Notes: generated by a model not told the origin, from the letters alone. Shown: positions 35,870 to 48,723, counted from the first letter of the stretch. The stretch: DNA of 64,000 bases from Ceriagrion tenellum (GCA_963169105.1 OY720635.1:129189894-129253893); one strand, 5' to 3'. Translations and numbers: made by a program.

Positions 35870-36303
35870 TTCAAAGGAAAGCAGCGCGCTTCGTCAAAAA
35901 CTGCTACGAGCGTACATATAGTGTCTCACAACTTTTAGAGGAATTTAGGTAGGAGACCTTAGAGACTCGGAGGCTGCATGCTAGGCTTAGGTTGCTTGAG
36001 AAATTCAGAACTGATATTTTTCAGAGCGACACACCGAATATTATCATGACTCTTCGCTACATCTTTAGGTCTGACATATGCGATGAAATAAGAGATATAC
36101 TCTGCCGAACAGATAGATACAAAAACTCTTCCTTTCCGTGCACAATAAGCGACCACAATAAAAACTGAGGTCCACTAAATACACTCCAATAATACATGTC
36201 ACCATTACACCACCCAAATCTTACATCTTTACACGGCTGATGACATAATACCCCCTGCCACACGGCCATGCGGCGGCTTGCAGGGTATTATGTAGATGTA
36301 AGT
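35870..36303 (+). pseudogene. LINE 3' fragment (GATGTA tail), plus copy
   Basis: It starts at AAAGGAAAGCAGCGCGCTTC and encodes the same C-terminal tail as 33200. An early TAG replaces the Trp codon in the LRWEP motif, and the terminal YKNSSFPCTISDHNKN is recognisable. The 3' UTR ends GGCGGCTTGCAGGG and TATTATGTAGATGTA. Frames on the opposite strand are by-products. Confidence 0.72.
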
Positions 36304-37421
36304 AATAGGACTTTCATTTCTGAATGTAATAAATGCACCGTTCGCGCATTCACCACGTTCAAGTGGTATAAAACACTAGAGATAGAGTTATTACGTTCTA
36401 CGGGATGAGCCCTCCGAAGTTTTTACAGCTTGTTCATGACATTTATGGCCGTTGAAATCATCTATATTTTACAAGTTTAAATGTAATTTCCAGGGTGCCG
36501 GAATTCAGATGGAAATGAATATTGCGCAAATACCAAAACGTAATTACAGCTTGTTATTCATCGTTTCCAAATGGCTCATCAACGAAGTGATTGCATTTTT
36601 GCGGTGTAATTTTTTTCGGTTAATTAAATTGCGGAATGCCCTGCAACGCGGCCTCGAGTGGTTTATTGAACCACTGCAGTTATAATTCACGAGAAAATTG
36701 TCAAAAACTCATTCATGTCTCATTTCTATGCAGATGACAAAAGGTATATATTGCTGGAACGAATTATATTTTTTTTACTAGAGGTTTGGTAAATACCCAG
36801 CTAGGATACAATGAGGTAAATATTAAGGAGTCAAGGGGAGCACCAGGTTCACTTGACGTCAGTCAGACATCACCACATCCACAGACACCACCTTATAATA
36901 CCGCGAATAACACGACGAAAGCTCGGTTGATCACTTGATAAACCCAGGCGAATAAGACATTCATTGTATTTTTGAAATGTAAACACTTGCTTCGACTTAA
37001 CAATTTTGTTCCCACGTTAATTGCTATTGATTTCAGGGATCATTTGCATGAGCATCAATTTTTAGTTATTTACATCGTAAATATGTGACTGTTGACTGTC
37101 AAATTTCAGCAATATAAAATGAAATTATGAATTCAGATAAAATAAATCCACCCTCAATTCATCAACTTGTAGTAAAGACTTTATAGCCCCCGCTCGCAGT
37201 CATATGAGTTGGATTTAACTGGATGCTATGGAACATTCTTGGAGAATCGAAATGTTACCTGCAGGAAAAGTACCATATAATATCCCCTACGAGTACGAAC
37301 TTTATCGTATACTGATTGCTATATATATGAAGCATTTTAGGGTTGGTAGCATACCTATATTGTAGTGCATGTTGGTGAAAGTTATATGTACATCACAGTG
37401 CATAGTGCATATAGTTCACTA
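36304..37421. other. Intergenic, nothing recognised
   Basis: No supported feature. Confidence 0.45.
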
Positions 37422-37463
37422 ACGCCCCTGAGGTCTTGGAGGGTAATATGTAGATGTAAATGT
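37422..37463 (+). repeat. LINE tail remnant
   Basis: AGGTCTTGGAGGGTAATATG followed by TAGATGTAAATGTATG resembles the last 40 bp of the GATGTA-tailed LINE. Too short to be sure. Confidence 0.35.
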
Positions 37464-37624
37464 ATGTCCCCCCTACTTCCGTAGAAGTTTGTGTCCACGA
37501 ATAGAAGCTAGTTATCAGCGAGTTGTGAGGCTATTGCTATTGAAGTTACTTCTATGTACAAAGTCGCCTTAAGAGTGCAGACGTGGGGAAGGTCTCCAGA
37601 GCGTCGGCGATGAATATACTCTCC

Positions 37625-38110
37625 CTGCTTCTTTCTCAATGTCCTCCTGTGACGGTGACATTCCTCTCTCCATCCCTCTCTGGTCCTCTCTTCCTCTACA
37701 TGCCCCACCACTGACGCCCAAAAAGGAGCCAACTCCCCCTCCTCCGCTTCATCACTCTCCCCTTCCATCCCCTCGTCCCTCAACCCTTCTCTCCTACGAC
37801 TTCCCTCCCTCTCACCCCCTTCCCTCGCATTCCTGCCGGCCGAAGAATTCCCGGAACTTCCCGTTTTTTTTGCTCTCCCCTTAATTTTTTCTTCCCATCC
37901 CCCCCTCTCCATTCCCACGGGCTATCTCCCCGTCCCCCCTTCGCTCTCTCCATCATGTACCTCCCTCCCCTATTTAACCTTTAAGACCCTCCCCTCTTAT
38001 CCTTTCTCCTTCTTCTCCAATCCCTTTCGTCTCTTCTCCTCTCCGACTTCGGCTCCTTCCCGCTCATCATTTTGTTTCCTTACCATCATCCTTCTTCTTA
38101 GGTTCCTCAA
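37625..38110. other. Pyrimidine-rich tract, about 480 bp
   Basis: The plus strand is overwhelmingly C and T. The Arg/Glu/Gly-rich minus-strand frame at 37508-37918 is its translation by-product and not a supported protein. Confidence 0.6.
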
Positions 38111-38279
38111 TTAATACTCCTTATTTCCCGCTCCGATTGTTTATAGCAATCAATCGACGCTGCTAGTTTTGTTTGGTGAAATATGCAGAGGAATCAATTA
38201 TGGTGCTGTGACTGGTTGACTAGACGAGCATATTTATAATATGGTTTCAAGTTAAATGATGACCCCTCATCACTAGTCG

Positions 38280-38735
38280 CTCAATCCTAATATTGGTCGA
38301 CTGCAGCCCTCCACCCATCCCTAATCTAATTCCATCTAATGCTAGTTCCCTTACCTTCTGGTGTATCTTCCTATGTACTTCCCTCTTTATTTGGTCATGA
38401 ACTTATTTCTGAGTCATCCTTTGGGGACTCTTCCCTCTATTTTACCTTTAATAAGGTTCCTCACAAAACCCATTGTGTCTCAGGGTGTCCAATCCATCTA
38501 AATAGTTCTTTTCTGTATGGTGTTCCATATGGTCCTTTCCTCTTCTTCTCTTTTGTATACGTCATCATTTCTTATTTTGTCCGTCCATTTTATCTTCAGC
38601 ATCCTTCTCCAGTACGAGGTTTCGACGGCTTCTATTATTTCCTGGCCAGATTATCCAAAGGTCCAGCTTCCGATCCGTAGAGTGCTACGCTCCGCACGAC
38701 TGTTTTCACATTCTGTTTCCATAGTGACCCTTACT
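38280..38735 (-). pseudogene. Second RTE-type RT C-terminal remnant
   Basis: Read on the minus strand with small frame changes, the sequence gives a VALYGSEAWT-like stretch, then IEAVETSYWRRMLKIKWTDK and IRNDDVYKR, a WNTIQKR segment, an HxxTMGFVRN-like segment, and RELALDGIRL near the end. This order is the conserved C-terminal region of RTE-type non-LTR RTs. Several stops and indels are present. It is a different family from the copy at 59652. The plus-strand frames here are antisense by-products. Confidence 0.6.
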
Positions 38736-38739
38736 CAAT

Positions 38740-40727
38740 CCTAAATTTCCTCCCGTTTTCCTCCCAGATAGTCTTTCAAAGAAAGTGTTCCTTATATTAC
38801 GTGCGCAACTCTATTTGAATTTTTTTTAAATGTATGTAGAGCATTACATTTCAACACAGCGGCAGTTGCAATCATGGAAGAACATAATTTGGATGTATTT
38901 GGTTTTTAAATTAAGTTATTTTGTTTTCGAAAGCCTCTGCAATTTTTGTCATTAAAGAAATTACAGTGACAACTGTATTTAGCGGCCACCAACGGACCTA
39001 TGAAATCATGGCCGCTGATGGAGGGAATATTCACATTGCTCCTGTCGGAAATTCTTTTCATCCGTTCCCAAAAAAATCGAATGCTTTGAGAGGTGATTCT
39101 TTAAGGGAAGTGACCGTGGAGGCAGGTGTAACTGTTTGCATTACACTTTGATAGTGATTTCTTCAATTAGATTGACAATTGAACTTGAATAAGATATTTA
39201 CCTTCGAAGGAATTTTTTATAACCCATCTCAACTTGTTTCAAGAATTTGCATAGTTTTGAATGGAAAAGATAATCCTCTTTAAAAGAAACCCAGATATTT
39301 GAAACCTGTCGCCGTAGCGTATTACAAAAAACAGCGCAGGATATTCTAAATATATTCATTCAAGTAGGTCAGCAAAATTCCACGATGCCAACTCGAAAGT
39401 CATTCAATAGTAATGGTGTAACGGTAATGTATACCTAACTGGTGGAGTAATTATATAGGGTTTCCCGATTTATTTTTCCCCAAAGCTTGGTGTTGTGGGT
39501 TATAAATCATGCGCCTTCCGGGGTCAACCAATGAATCTTAAAACATATTACTAAACTCGTTAAGGGCGAAAGTAATTTAATTATTTTTTAAAATGTATAT
39601 TTTAAATTGAAGTAGGTTGTATTTTATATGTTATTGTGGTGATTTTATCACCGAGAGTTCTGTCAATATTTTTATTCGTGTGCTTAACCCTCGGGGTAAC
39701 ATGAAAGAAGAAATCTTTTCAATATCTCACTCATCTTTCATACTTTTTTTTTTAATGGCTTCATTCTCTTATATTTGATCATGTTTTCTTCCTGACACAA
39801 TTTCAAAAAAACGAGCATAATCTCAGCTTTAAAAAATATTAAACATGATACTGTACCTCAGATAGACATATTTTGGCAACAGATGAATTATAATTAGTAG
39901 ATATTAAATACGTTATATTTTTAACTCAATTTGTTGAGTATCCTACCTAAATTTATCTTTTCTATAAAGCAAATTTGTCAAGGCTAAAAAATATCAACAA
40001 TTTATGCTAAAAATGTGTAAAGTTTCCAATTGAAAGCATCTGTTTCCTCATGACAAGGTTTTCAATAATCGGTTGAGAGACAATTATCATCAGAAGCTTA
40101 AACTTTATGATAAGCTTTATCGTCTCCCCTGTGTAGGAAATGCTGAGTCGTCTTTTGTCACCTTGCGTTGCGCTTACCTTCTTTCCTTCACTGCTTTCAA
40201 CCATCCTGCCTCTTACTTCTTTCTCTTATCTGTTTTTCTTGGTTCCCCCGCCTGAGACTTTCCATCTTGGCCCTCCGAATCCCTTCTCTCTTTTTCCCGC
40301 AAACTTTATGCATAATCTGATCCTTTTCCTTACCCATCTCTCGTAAAGCGGCAGTCTAAGCTTATCAGCATTTTCATAGGCAATAACAGGCTCTGATAGA
40401 CCGTTTATAGACCTTGATACCTCTTAGAGTCTACTAACTTTTATAATGACCGCTATTTTTTAAATGTCGTCCCCGGCGGGTTTCGACACTTTTGTATGAG
40501 AGACATATTTTCCAGCGTACAGTTCCACACGGCAACTGACTTGTATTTTACTGTGTGCCGCGGCTTACTGTATGTTACTATATGGAAAAAACCATTAAGA
40601 AGAAATAAAATAAAAATCATTCCAGGAAATACAAATAACCGCCAACAGCTGGGAGTGATGTTAGAGATTGATACTACTTAACTGACTGAAGAATTATTGG
40701 CATTTTATAGGCAATTCTGAATTTATA
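38740..40727. other. Intergenic, nothing recognised
   Basis: A pyrimidine-rich patch at 40140-40350, otherwise unremarkable. Confidence 0.45.
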
Positions 40728-40830
40728 GTCAGCCTCGGTGGCGGTAGGGTGGAGTTCTCAACTGTCAGAATTCAGGTCATTGGTTCGAGTGTCACCTGGG
40801 AGGTATATGGTAGCTTTCTTCACCAAATAT
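40728..40830 (+). repeat. Diverged tRNA-derived SINE
   Basis: An A-box-like TGGCGGTAGGGTGG (40739-40752) and a B-box-like GGTTCGAGTGT (40782-40792) sit at pol III promoter spacing. The CACCTGGG that follows resembles the 16783 SINE (CCGCCTGGGTGG). The body is short and diverged. Confidence 0.5.
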
Positions 40831-43800
40831 GTTATAATAATAAATTGTATTTTATTTCACACATCTAGTTATACAATACAATCCATTATACACTGTTATT
40901 CGTTAAATTAGAATCCCTGAAGAGACCTGTAATATGGGTTGCCATCAATTGGTTACGCCGTGTTTGGCAGCAGTTTAGTAATAACATATAAATATATTTA
41001 TAGGCGTTGTAATTTATGCAAATTTGCTCAGTTAAACATAAATTAAAATACATAGACTTTATGAATAACAGAACAATACAAAGCAAGTAACAGATAAAGT
41101 ACTCAAAAATACTTATAACATAGTGATATCAGTGACAAGTTATGGTGGTAGGTACTTAAACATAAATAGTATTGTCTTAATCTATTTGCATTAATAACTA
41201 TTTTCGTAGACGTCTAAGAAATCTGACTGCACTTCGTACAGAAGATATTTCTCTAGACAAGTTAATAAATAATTTAGGTGCACTATAGAGGTACGAACTT
41301 TTGTATGCTTCAACATTGGGCCTCGGAATTCTAAAATTGGTGTTGACGAGTCTAAGATTGGTGTGGAGCAGAGCTTTCGTTCGTCCATTATATATTTTTA
41401 ATGATAACTTATTAAAATGTTCCTAATTGGGGTCACTTGTGTACATTCAATAATTATTATTCATGCAAAACTTAAAGAAAAACTATTTCTCGTTCGTTTG
41501 AGTCGTCTCTACTCAACGCCCCCTTAAAAAACCGCTATGTTTAATTATTTTTGTAGACGGGAATGTATGTTTACGTCAATATTCCCAAGTGTCCATAAAA
41601 TCTGAGGCATGGGAGATACGCGAAGAGCGTCATAAGCAGTAAATTCGTCATCAGCAGTAAATTCATCAGCAGTAAATTCATCGCCGATGGATTTTTCTAT
41701 TCCGCACGGCGCGAGTTGACGCGCAGTTGATTTTGAATTGTAAATCCTCCGTCCGTGAGGGCTCTTGGATATAGCTTTGAAATCTCGTCCTTTTCACCGT
41801 TATACTAGCCCTTTGACCCGCGAGGTCAAGCCACTTCAAGCGAATTTCATTGGGGATGACGACCGATTTGTACCATTTGAGTTCTCTCGATTGTGAATAG
41901 TTTTTTTAAGAAAAGGTTAAATTACGATAAAAAGCAAACTTTCGTGAGTGAACTTGCAATGTAAAATAAATCCTATGCCACTATTTATTCTGTGGACGTC
42001 ATGGTTTATGTGAAAAAAATGAGCTATTAGGAGGGAATCCAATCGTATGAGAATGCATTACTCGGAGAGATATTCACGAATAATTATATTTATATGATGA
42101 TTCTGATTTTTTTCAAAGAACTTTTTTGGAGCAGTATTCTCGTAGAAGTACATCAATTTTATAATTTTGATTTTTCGCTGAAAATAGAGGGAATAATTTA
42201 CTTTTAAGGTCATCTTTTACTAAATGCCTCACAAATCACACGCCACTTTATAAAATGTACGTTTATTTATTAATTTTTTCCATCTCCCGAATTTTTGTTA
42301 TTGATTGCCTTTATACTGAATTTTTTTTAATGGTCTCTATATTTATTTTTGTTTGTATTGTATTTGTTTGTTGCTATCTTTTCAGTTGTTTTCTGACTTT
42401 TTCATATGTTTGTAGCATTATCAATTTAATTACGTAATTATTCGTGTAATGGAGGAACTCAATTCTTATGTGTTCATTTAGTGATCCCTCACAACAATCG
42501 AGTGTATTTAGTGTTGCTTTCATGTGTTAATATTATTTAATTTATTTTCTGATCTTGGAGGGCATCACGTCCAAGATCACTGGATTCTTTTTCATTCATT
42601 TATCTTTCTGTTTCATTACTTTGTTCTAAAGGATGTTGGAGTCGTGTTAACGTAAGGTGAAGCAATATTTTCTGAGAAATAATTCCGAGTAAACGAAACA
42701 TTCGCGCGACACATTTTTTTGTTTCTCGCTTCAGAATTAATCATCGGCAGATAACTCGCCCGAGTATTTATTTCACTTCTCTGCTTTACTTGGAATTTGG
42801 GAGAATGGATACGTAGAGTGTTCCTCCATTATCAGGCCTGGATGCAAATCATCCATTTCCTGCGATGTGGACGTCAGTTTAGGACCAAGGGAATGTGAGA
42901 ATAGGGGTTTGGCTTGAATATCAATGAGTTATGGAAATGTTAACACAGCCTTTTTGGATTGCGTGTATTCATGGGATATGGCCGAGTGATTCCCTTTTCT
43001 CACGCTCCCCTGCCTGTTTTCGTCGTTTTTTCTGTAGAAGAATGTACCCACTCTTCCATTTCGCCCTCCTCTCGATCGAACCCCTAGGTCTACCTATTCC
43101 GTATATATATGTGAATGCCCTTCTCGTAACTTCCATAGGAATTATTTTCTATGCAGTCTTGTTTGTCAAGTCCACCTAAATGACGAGACGGAGAATTCCC
43201 TTGGGGAATGCTCGTTCTTTTGCAACTCAAATGTCCTTTTGCACGAGCATATAGCTATGCGTTGCCTTAAGTTAAGGACTTCAATGCTCAATTCGGGTCG
43301 TATGATATATCGATTTCGTAGCTCATTCCCCAATACTTATTGCTTTGTTTCCTTTCCTATCGCTGGATAAAATCCATACTCATATATCCTATGCATACGA
43401 TTACTTATTCACATCGTTCAGGGATAGAGTGAGTGAATAAACTCTATACAATGACAACTCATCAAGTATTTAAGCCTTCAAGGAGATCATTGATTATCCG
43501 TATTCTTGATTGACGATGAAGGAGGTAAGGACGATTCCATCAGACTCCAAGTTAAGTTATGATACAATTTATAAAACCAATATATTTCGCAAATGTTTAC
43601 GAAACACATATATAATGAATGCTTTTATCTATAGAGTTGAAAACGTATTTGGATACGTACGTGTCGTTCATGAAACCGGGCTTTAGTCCGCAGTTTCTGT
43701 GTCGTGATGAGCTGGATTTTCTTCGTAGCGCAGAATTCCACTGAGGAAAAATCCTGGGTGAGGCGAATGAGTTTTCGCTGTGGAATTTCGCACTTCGTAC

Positions 43801-46800
43801 TTTTGCGGCTGTCTCCGTAAAGGTGTAACCGTAGCTTGTTCCGGTATTCTCAAAATTTGGAAGGTGTCTTTTTATGTTTGTTTGTCGCTCACTATTCTCT
43901 TTATCTTGCAGGAATGAAAACGTTGGGAATGGTCTCTCCAGGCCTTGTAGAGGCACCTCAAACAGAAAAATCCTGAGATTTTGGCCGTCCGTGAAATGGT
44001 TCTCGGATTCTTTTTTCGGCTTAAACTCTAGAATTTGCTTGCGTCTCCGATGGCGTTTTGTGAGCTATGTCATCAACAAACTGCACACACTCACCTCGCT
44101 CAAATTGTGTATAGTCGGTGTATTGTGTTCGTGTAGGACTTATTTTTAGAGCTTATGACAGATATTTTGAAATTCGCCATCACAAAATCATTTGACTTGA
44201 TTTGATTGGAACCCTTAGTGTATATGCGCCCTTGCAAGTGAGTTCGTACGATATCGCTTGTTAATGCAAAAATTGGAGATATCTTGAATTTATTATTAAA
44301 TCAGTTACACCTGTTCCGCTGATGTTATATTACAATTACCAACCGAGAAGCTGTTTAAACGTATTTTATATTGATTGAGGATTTAATTGCTCGACTTCAC
44401 TCAGCAGAAGGAAGGAATTTTCCATTGTTGCGTATATTTGATTTCTCAGAATGTACGTTACCACTTATCAAAAGAGTATTTTAAGCGTGTTAAGGTATTT
44501 TATTTATAATGTTCTATTGGAAAAAATTTCTTTTTTCTAATATTCTAAAAATAGTTGAATGACAGAGATTTTTTCCGACAGCAGTATCCAGCTATATGTT
44601 TTGAATATTGACCAGTTGAAATAATTCTTGCTTACTTTGTAGCTATGGTAGGTATTCCTTATATAATACGATAAAGCCCACGAGTGTATTACCATATTTA
44701 TAATCTTTCTCTTCTCTCATTTCAGGTGAGTATCCAATGTTATTCATCAAGAGTTTCCTAAGGATGTGTGTGCCCAGTAATTAATTTCAAAAAGTAAGTG
44801 TGAGCTTTGTACTCCTTTTATAATCCTGCGTTTTCAGCCTTGCTACGGGTTCTCCAACAGAGTGATGAATATTTGAAGAATAAATTTACGTTGATAAAGG
44901 CTGCTCTCTATATAGTTATCGTTCACCCATTTTTGTTTTTCGTCTAAGTCCCTTTTTCCTCTACAGCGCGCATCTCAAGATGGCTCTCGGTTGAAATGCG
45001 TAGCAGAGTAATTGCCACCGATTCAATATGGCAACAGAACGCTGCCCCCGTAACTAGCGTTTCTAAGAATCTTGGCTAAACAGAGCCCAGCTCGCAACTT
45101 CCATTATTCAGATTTGAGTCCCTTGGCGAGTTATTTTCATTTTATTCCTAAAGAATTGAGCTTCGTTCCAGGCGATACTAACTCCCCAAACATAGGGGTC
45201 CGTGCTAAGAAAACATGAGATTAGGAAAGGAAAATAACTCGAGGGGTAGATCCCGGAGATAGGGCATGTCCATATTTGGTACATTCGCATTTTTTTCGAG
45301 AATCTTCCTGGCTCGTACCCCCCTCCTGGTTCTTGTTTGGATATCCCTTGGTACCGAAAATCCTTAAGGGAAGAGACTTATAAGGAACGGGGAGGATGTA
45401 TTGGAGAACCTCGAGATCGTCGAGATAAGGCGAAAAAAAGGAGACAAATTTAACGTGTGAACAATGTGGGGCTTGTACAAGATCCGAAGCGCGCTCATCA
45501 TGGTTAATTAATTCATGGCTGCATTTCTATCCCTATTCTCTCTCCATTGTGGACATTTTTTATTGGATCTCAAAAAAAAAGATTAATGCGGGAATAATGT
45601 GAAGAAAGTATATGATTAAATTTTCCGCTTGAGATGACTTATTTCGTTTACTGAGTTTTCCATGTAAACACGATCAAGGTTTTGAATAAAATTAAACCTT
45701 GGCTACGAAAAAAGTACATTTTCGTCGCCAGCACTTTCCCTAATTGAATATTTTCCCTATCTGAAGTAGGGTTGTCCTTATCCCAGACTTCGACAGCAGT
45801 AAATAATTCGGCGAAAATTAATTCGACCCCATGCCTAGCAAGTAATTTATTCAGTCCGGTGTTTCCCAGTTTGTGGAAGGGATTTTTAAGCCGGTCTCAT
45901 TCAGTGTACTGGGCGATATGCTCAAACTCTCGGATATCCTAGGTAAATATTTTATATAGGAGCTGGCCCGATGGTAGAAGACAGCAGGTTATAGTACATA
46001 GCAACATAAAAGACAGCAGGTAAAGATATATAATTGTTCCTTCGATTTTCCTGAAAGTTTATTTTGGGTAACAAAAATAAATCCACGGCGCCTAAAGAAA
46101 TACAACCATTTCATCCGAGCGGGCACGGACTAAAAAAATATGCATGAAAACCAAATTAGAGCCCATGCCTTTACTTCATCAGATCCCTAATTTGATATTT
46201 ACATCCTGCTTCCATTTTTGGAGTCTAAATTTCGATTCCCTTCAGTCCCCTTCAACATTTGAAATTTTCTGCCTCTACATCGTTGTACAGCTCAATTCTC
46301 TATCCACAAAAATCTTTTTTCTTAAGATACCTTCCGATAACTAATATTTTTCTACGGCTTTGCCTAAAATCTTCCTCACTTATCTCTCTTGATGCTCACC
46401 TTCACTTTATCTATTCTTATCTATGCATATTTCTCGTTAACCACCTGTCTGTTCTCAGTGCCCTTTATTTCAGTGTAAGTTTTGTAACCTCTTTCTCGGA
46501 GGAAATATTGGTAATGACTTCATAAAATGAAACCATGGTAGGCCATTTAAATAACTGTATATCGCTGGCTACACAAGCTTCCTTCTTTATTTACGGGTAC
46601 CACAAAATTACGCCTGAAAACGTCGCCAACTTTTTAATCTTGCCGCAGCATTCCTCATAAGTTCGAGTACACACCAAACCGTTCTTCTCGTCCTTGGACC
46701 ACACCTTTAGGTGCCCGTATTTAATACTTTCATCTTGAATGAACAGTTCGACCCCGCGAATTTTCTGGGTATGTATGGAACTTATGTGGGTAGTTGTTTC

Positions 46801-47778
46801 TACTTGATTCCAAAAATCATCCGCGACTTCAGAACTTGACTCCAATTTTTTTAAACCATCCACATTTAAATATTACTGTTCTTATTCATGGCTGTGAGCC
46901 AATAATGATTCAGGCATATCGTTGAATTCATTCATTTACAATCGAGGTCATCGTCGAGATGTAAGAGTGGGGACTGGAAAGTTGTCTGGAATACAAAGTA
47001 GTGATTATAATCATGCCACTGTTACCAATTTCTGTGATATCTACGATTGCTTTCACTACAACTCAAATTTTTCCCCAAATCCGAACCCTGCATTTGAAAA
47101 ACAATTCAGTTTGTACATGTCATCTGTCCTCATGAAAATGCTTTTGGAATTAAATTATAAAGGAAGCTATGTGATATAAATCTTGGAAAGAAAAATAAAC
47201 GAATAATATAATGTAAATTATTATCAGACATATCAGCTAAAGATTTTTATTGGGCGGTTGAATTCAAAATGCGAATATAACGAAGTCAAAGGAGGCTGAG
47301 AAATTGATAAAGGATGTAGGAATGTATAGTCGTGGGGATGGTATAAAAGAGAATTTTGGAAATGAAAAGAGAAAATTATTATTATTCCAGGCGGCATGAA
47401 GGAAAGGAACTACATTGAAACTCAAGGTAGGGCAATTGAATGTTACGTAATTAGATAGAATTAGCCTGGCGTTTGCGGAATAGTAGTATGACATAACTTC
47501 GGCTCGGTTTTCTCATCTCTGGCAAAATATTTTCTCGAAGAGGAAACCGAAGTTAATAATATCTACCTTCGAAGACAAGTCAAATAACCGACAGTCTGAT
47601 GTAATATACAAAAGCCGAAGACCTCAAATTTAGCATCATGATAAAATGGAAAGGTTAGGTCATCTTGCGGGCAGTGTTAGCCAGACGCTGTGAAATCCGT
47701 TTTGTCTGTCATACGTCTTTATTATAAAGGTTATCCTCGTAAAATGAAATTCTAGATGATTGAACAAAAATGCAGGGC
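40831..47778. other. Long featureless stretch
   Basis: About 7 kb without a supported gene or element. A small tandem repeat built on CAGCAGTAAATTCATC lies at 41634-41690. Frames at 43597-43956 (minus, 119 codons) and 46591-46863 (minus, 90 codons) have no domain I can name. Diverged repeats and distant exons cannot be excluded by eye. Confidence 0.4.
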
Positions 47779-47980
47779 CCATACTTAAAAAATACAGTTT
47801 TGTACTTTTCCACAGATTTTATTTTGGATGGTACCTCTACTAGTCTCCCAAAGGCTAGATCACTAGTTGTAAATGTTTTAGTAAGTTCTATATACGAAGG
47901 TACCATCCAAAATAAAATTCTGTGGACTAGTACAAAATTGTATTCTTTAAGTGAACCGTGCACCTGGTCCCTCCCCCACC

Positions 47981-48230
47981 TAGATGCCGCGGCTACCACA
48001 AGTTCTATTTCCCTAAGCGTGCCTCTCGTAATACCCATCGGCGAAATTCCTACCTCTGGGGGATCTCCTTCCTCTCCCTGTATCCTTCGGACATAATCCC
48101 TGAGCCGAGCTCGGATTTCATCTAGCGTCCCTTCCCCGTTCAGTCCAAACCTCACGCATGTATCTACCGCAGCATTTTTCGATAAATCATTTATCCAAGA
48201 AGTACCTTGTGGTAAATCCGACGGTTCCAT
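47981..48230 (-). pseudogene. Truncated gag-like frame with SAP-like motif
   Basis: An ATG at 48230 follows the primer-binding-like site. The frame runs about 83 codons before entering the inverted end, then continues by chance through the MITE to a stop near 47709. The segment WINDLSKNAAVDTCVRFGLN, followed by GEGTLDEIRARLRDYVRR, fits the helix-extended-loop-helix pattern of SAP-like domains found at the N-terminus of some arthropod Ty3-type Gag proteins. A full Gag would continue for several hundred residues. The larger 182-codon frame begins upstream at a GTG inside the leader and is not a natural start. Confidence 0.5.
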
Positions 48231-48253
48231 CTTCACCTGCGAGACACCAATAA

Positions 48254-48269
48254 CCACGCTCTGCTACCA
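48254..48269 (-). other. Primer-binding-site-like sequence
   Basis: TGGTAGCAGAGCGTGG starts two bases after the LTR-like end. It begins with TGG, the complement of the tRNA CCA tail, as expected for a retroelement primer site. The priming tRNA is not identified. Confidence 0.5.
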
Positions 48270-48271
48270 GT

Positions 48272-48708
48272 TGAGGCGTAGTCCCGCGGATCGGTTGACG
48301 CAAAACAAAAAAAAAGGCCGGAATCACAAAACTAAGAACTTTAATAAAACGACTTACAATAAGACATCGGCGGTGATCCCAAAGGGTCGAGAGAAAAGGA
48401 AAAGGTAAGGTAGATGGAGAAGGAAGGGAGATCGGGCACTTCTCTCTCGGCGAGCGGCGGATGGTGCTGAGGGCGCAGAGGCGCCGAGCTTCCACGGCTC
48501 CGCTGTGACCGTCCCGACTTCCAGACACCAGCGAAAAATCATAGTTTGTGGCATATCCCCTGTATTTATACCTCGCGGCTCTTGCCCCGGCCCTTTTGAC
48601 TCTCGCCCTCTCGTTTGTTCAACGTGGAAAGGCTGAGTTGATTCCCGGGCCGGGTTCCTTCGGCAAAATAGGGGGGAGGGGTGGGGGAGGGACCAGGTGG
48701 ACGGTTCA
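48272..48708 (-). repeat. LTR-like region of the 757-bp insertion
   Basis: On the minus strand it begins TGAACCGTCC and ends CTACGCCTCA. A TATA box, TATAAATACA, lies at 48570-48561, and an ATTAAA polyadenylation-type hexamer at 48345-48340 is followed by T-rich and TTGTG sequence. This is the expected U3-R-U5 order. Two bases after the final CA comes the primer-binding-like site. The length of 437 bp fits a Ty3-type LTR. Confidence 0.6.
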
Positions 48709-48723
48709 TAAGTATGGATAATA

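Larger units (their letters stand above)
47952..48708 (-). mobile_element. TG...CA-ended LTR-like insertion with inverted ends, 757 bp
   Basis: Both ends read inward as TGAACCGT followed by CACCTGGTCCCTCCCCCACC: 47952-47980 and 48708-48680, 29 bp with one mismatch. The exact 4-bp duplication TAAG flanks the element (47948-47951 and 48709-48712) and splits a MITE, so the boundaries are firm. Read on the minus strand, it contains a 437-bp LTR-like region, a primer-binding-like site, and the start of a gag-like frame that runs into the inverted end. A normal LTR element would end in a second LTR in the same orientation; here the second end is an inverted copy of the first 29 bp of the LTR. No pol and no second LTR. 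It is GC-richer than its surroundings. Confidence 0.75.
47779..48717. mobile_element. Palindromic MITE split by a later insertion
   Basis: The left arm (47779-47836) starts CCATACTTAAAAAATACAG. The right arm (47898-47951) is its reverse complement down to TTCTTTAAG, where the 757-bp insertion begins. The missing end, TATGG, follows the insertion at 48713-48717. Removing the insertion and one copy of TAAG restores TTAAGTATGG, the exact inverse of the left end. The original MITE was about 174 bp. No target duplication of the MITE itself is evident. Confidence 0.8.

Noticed and set aside
37508..37918. 136-codon Arg/Glu/Gly-rich protein
   Set aside because: It is the translation of a pyrimidine-rich tract read on the other strand, with low complexity throughout.
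38339..38680. 113-codon hydrophobic plus-strand frame resembling a membrane protein
   Set aside because: It is antisense to a recognisable RTE-type RT remnant; the hydrophobic look comes from the reverse complement.
43597..43956. 119-codon minus-strand frame
   Set aside because: No recognisable domain, overlapped by a plus-strand frame, no supporting signals.
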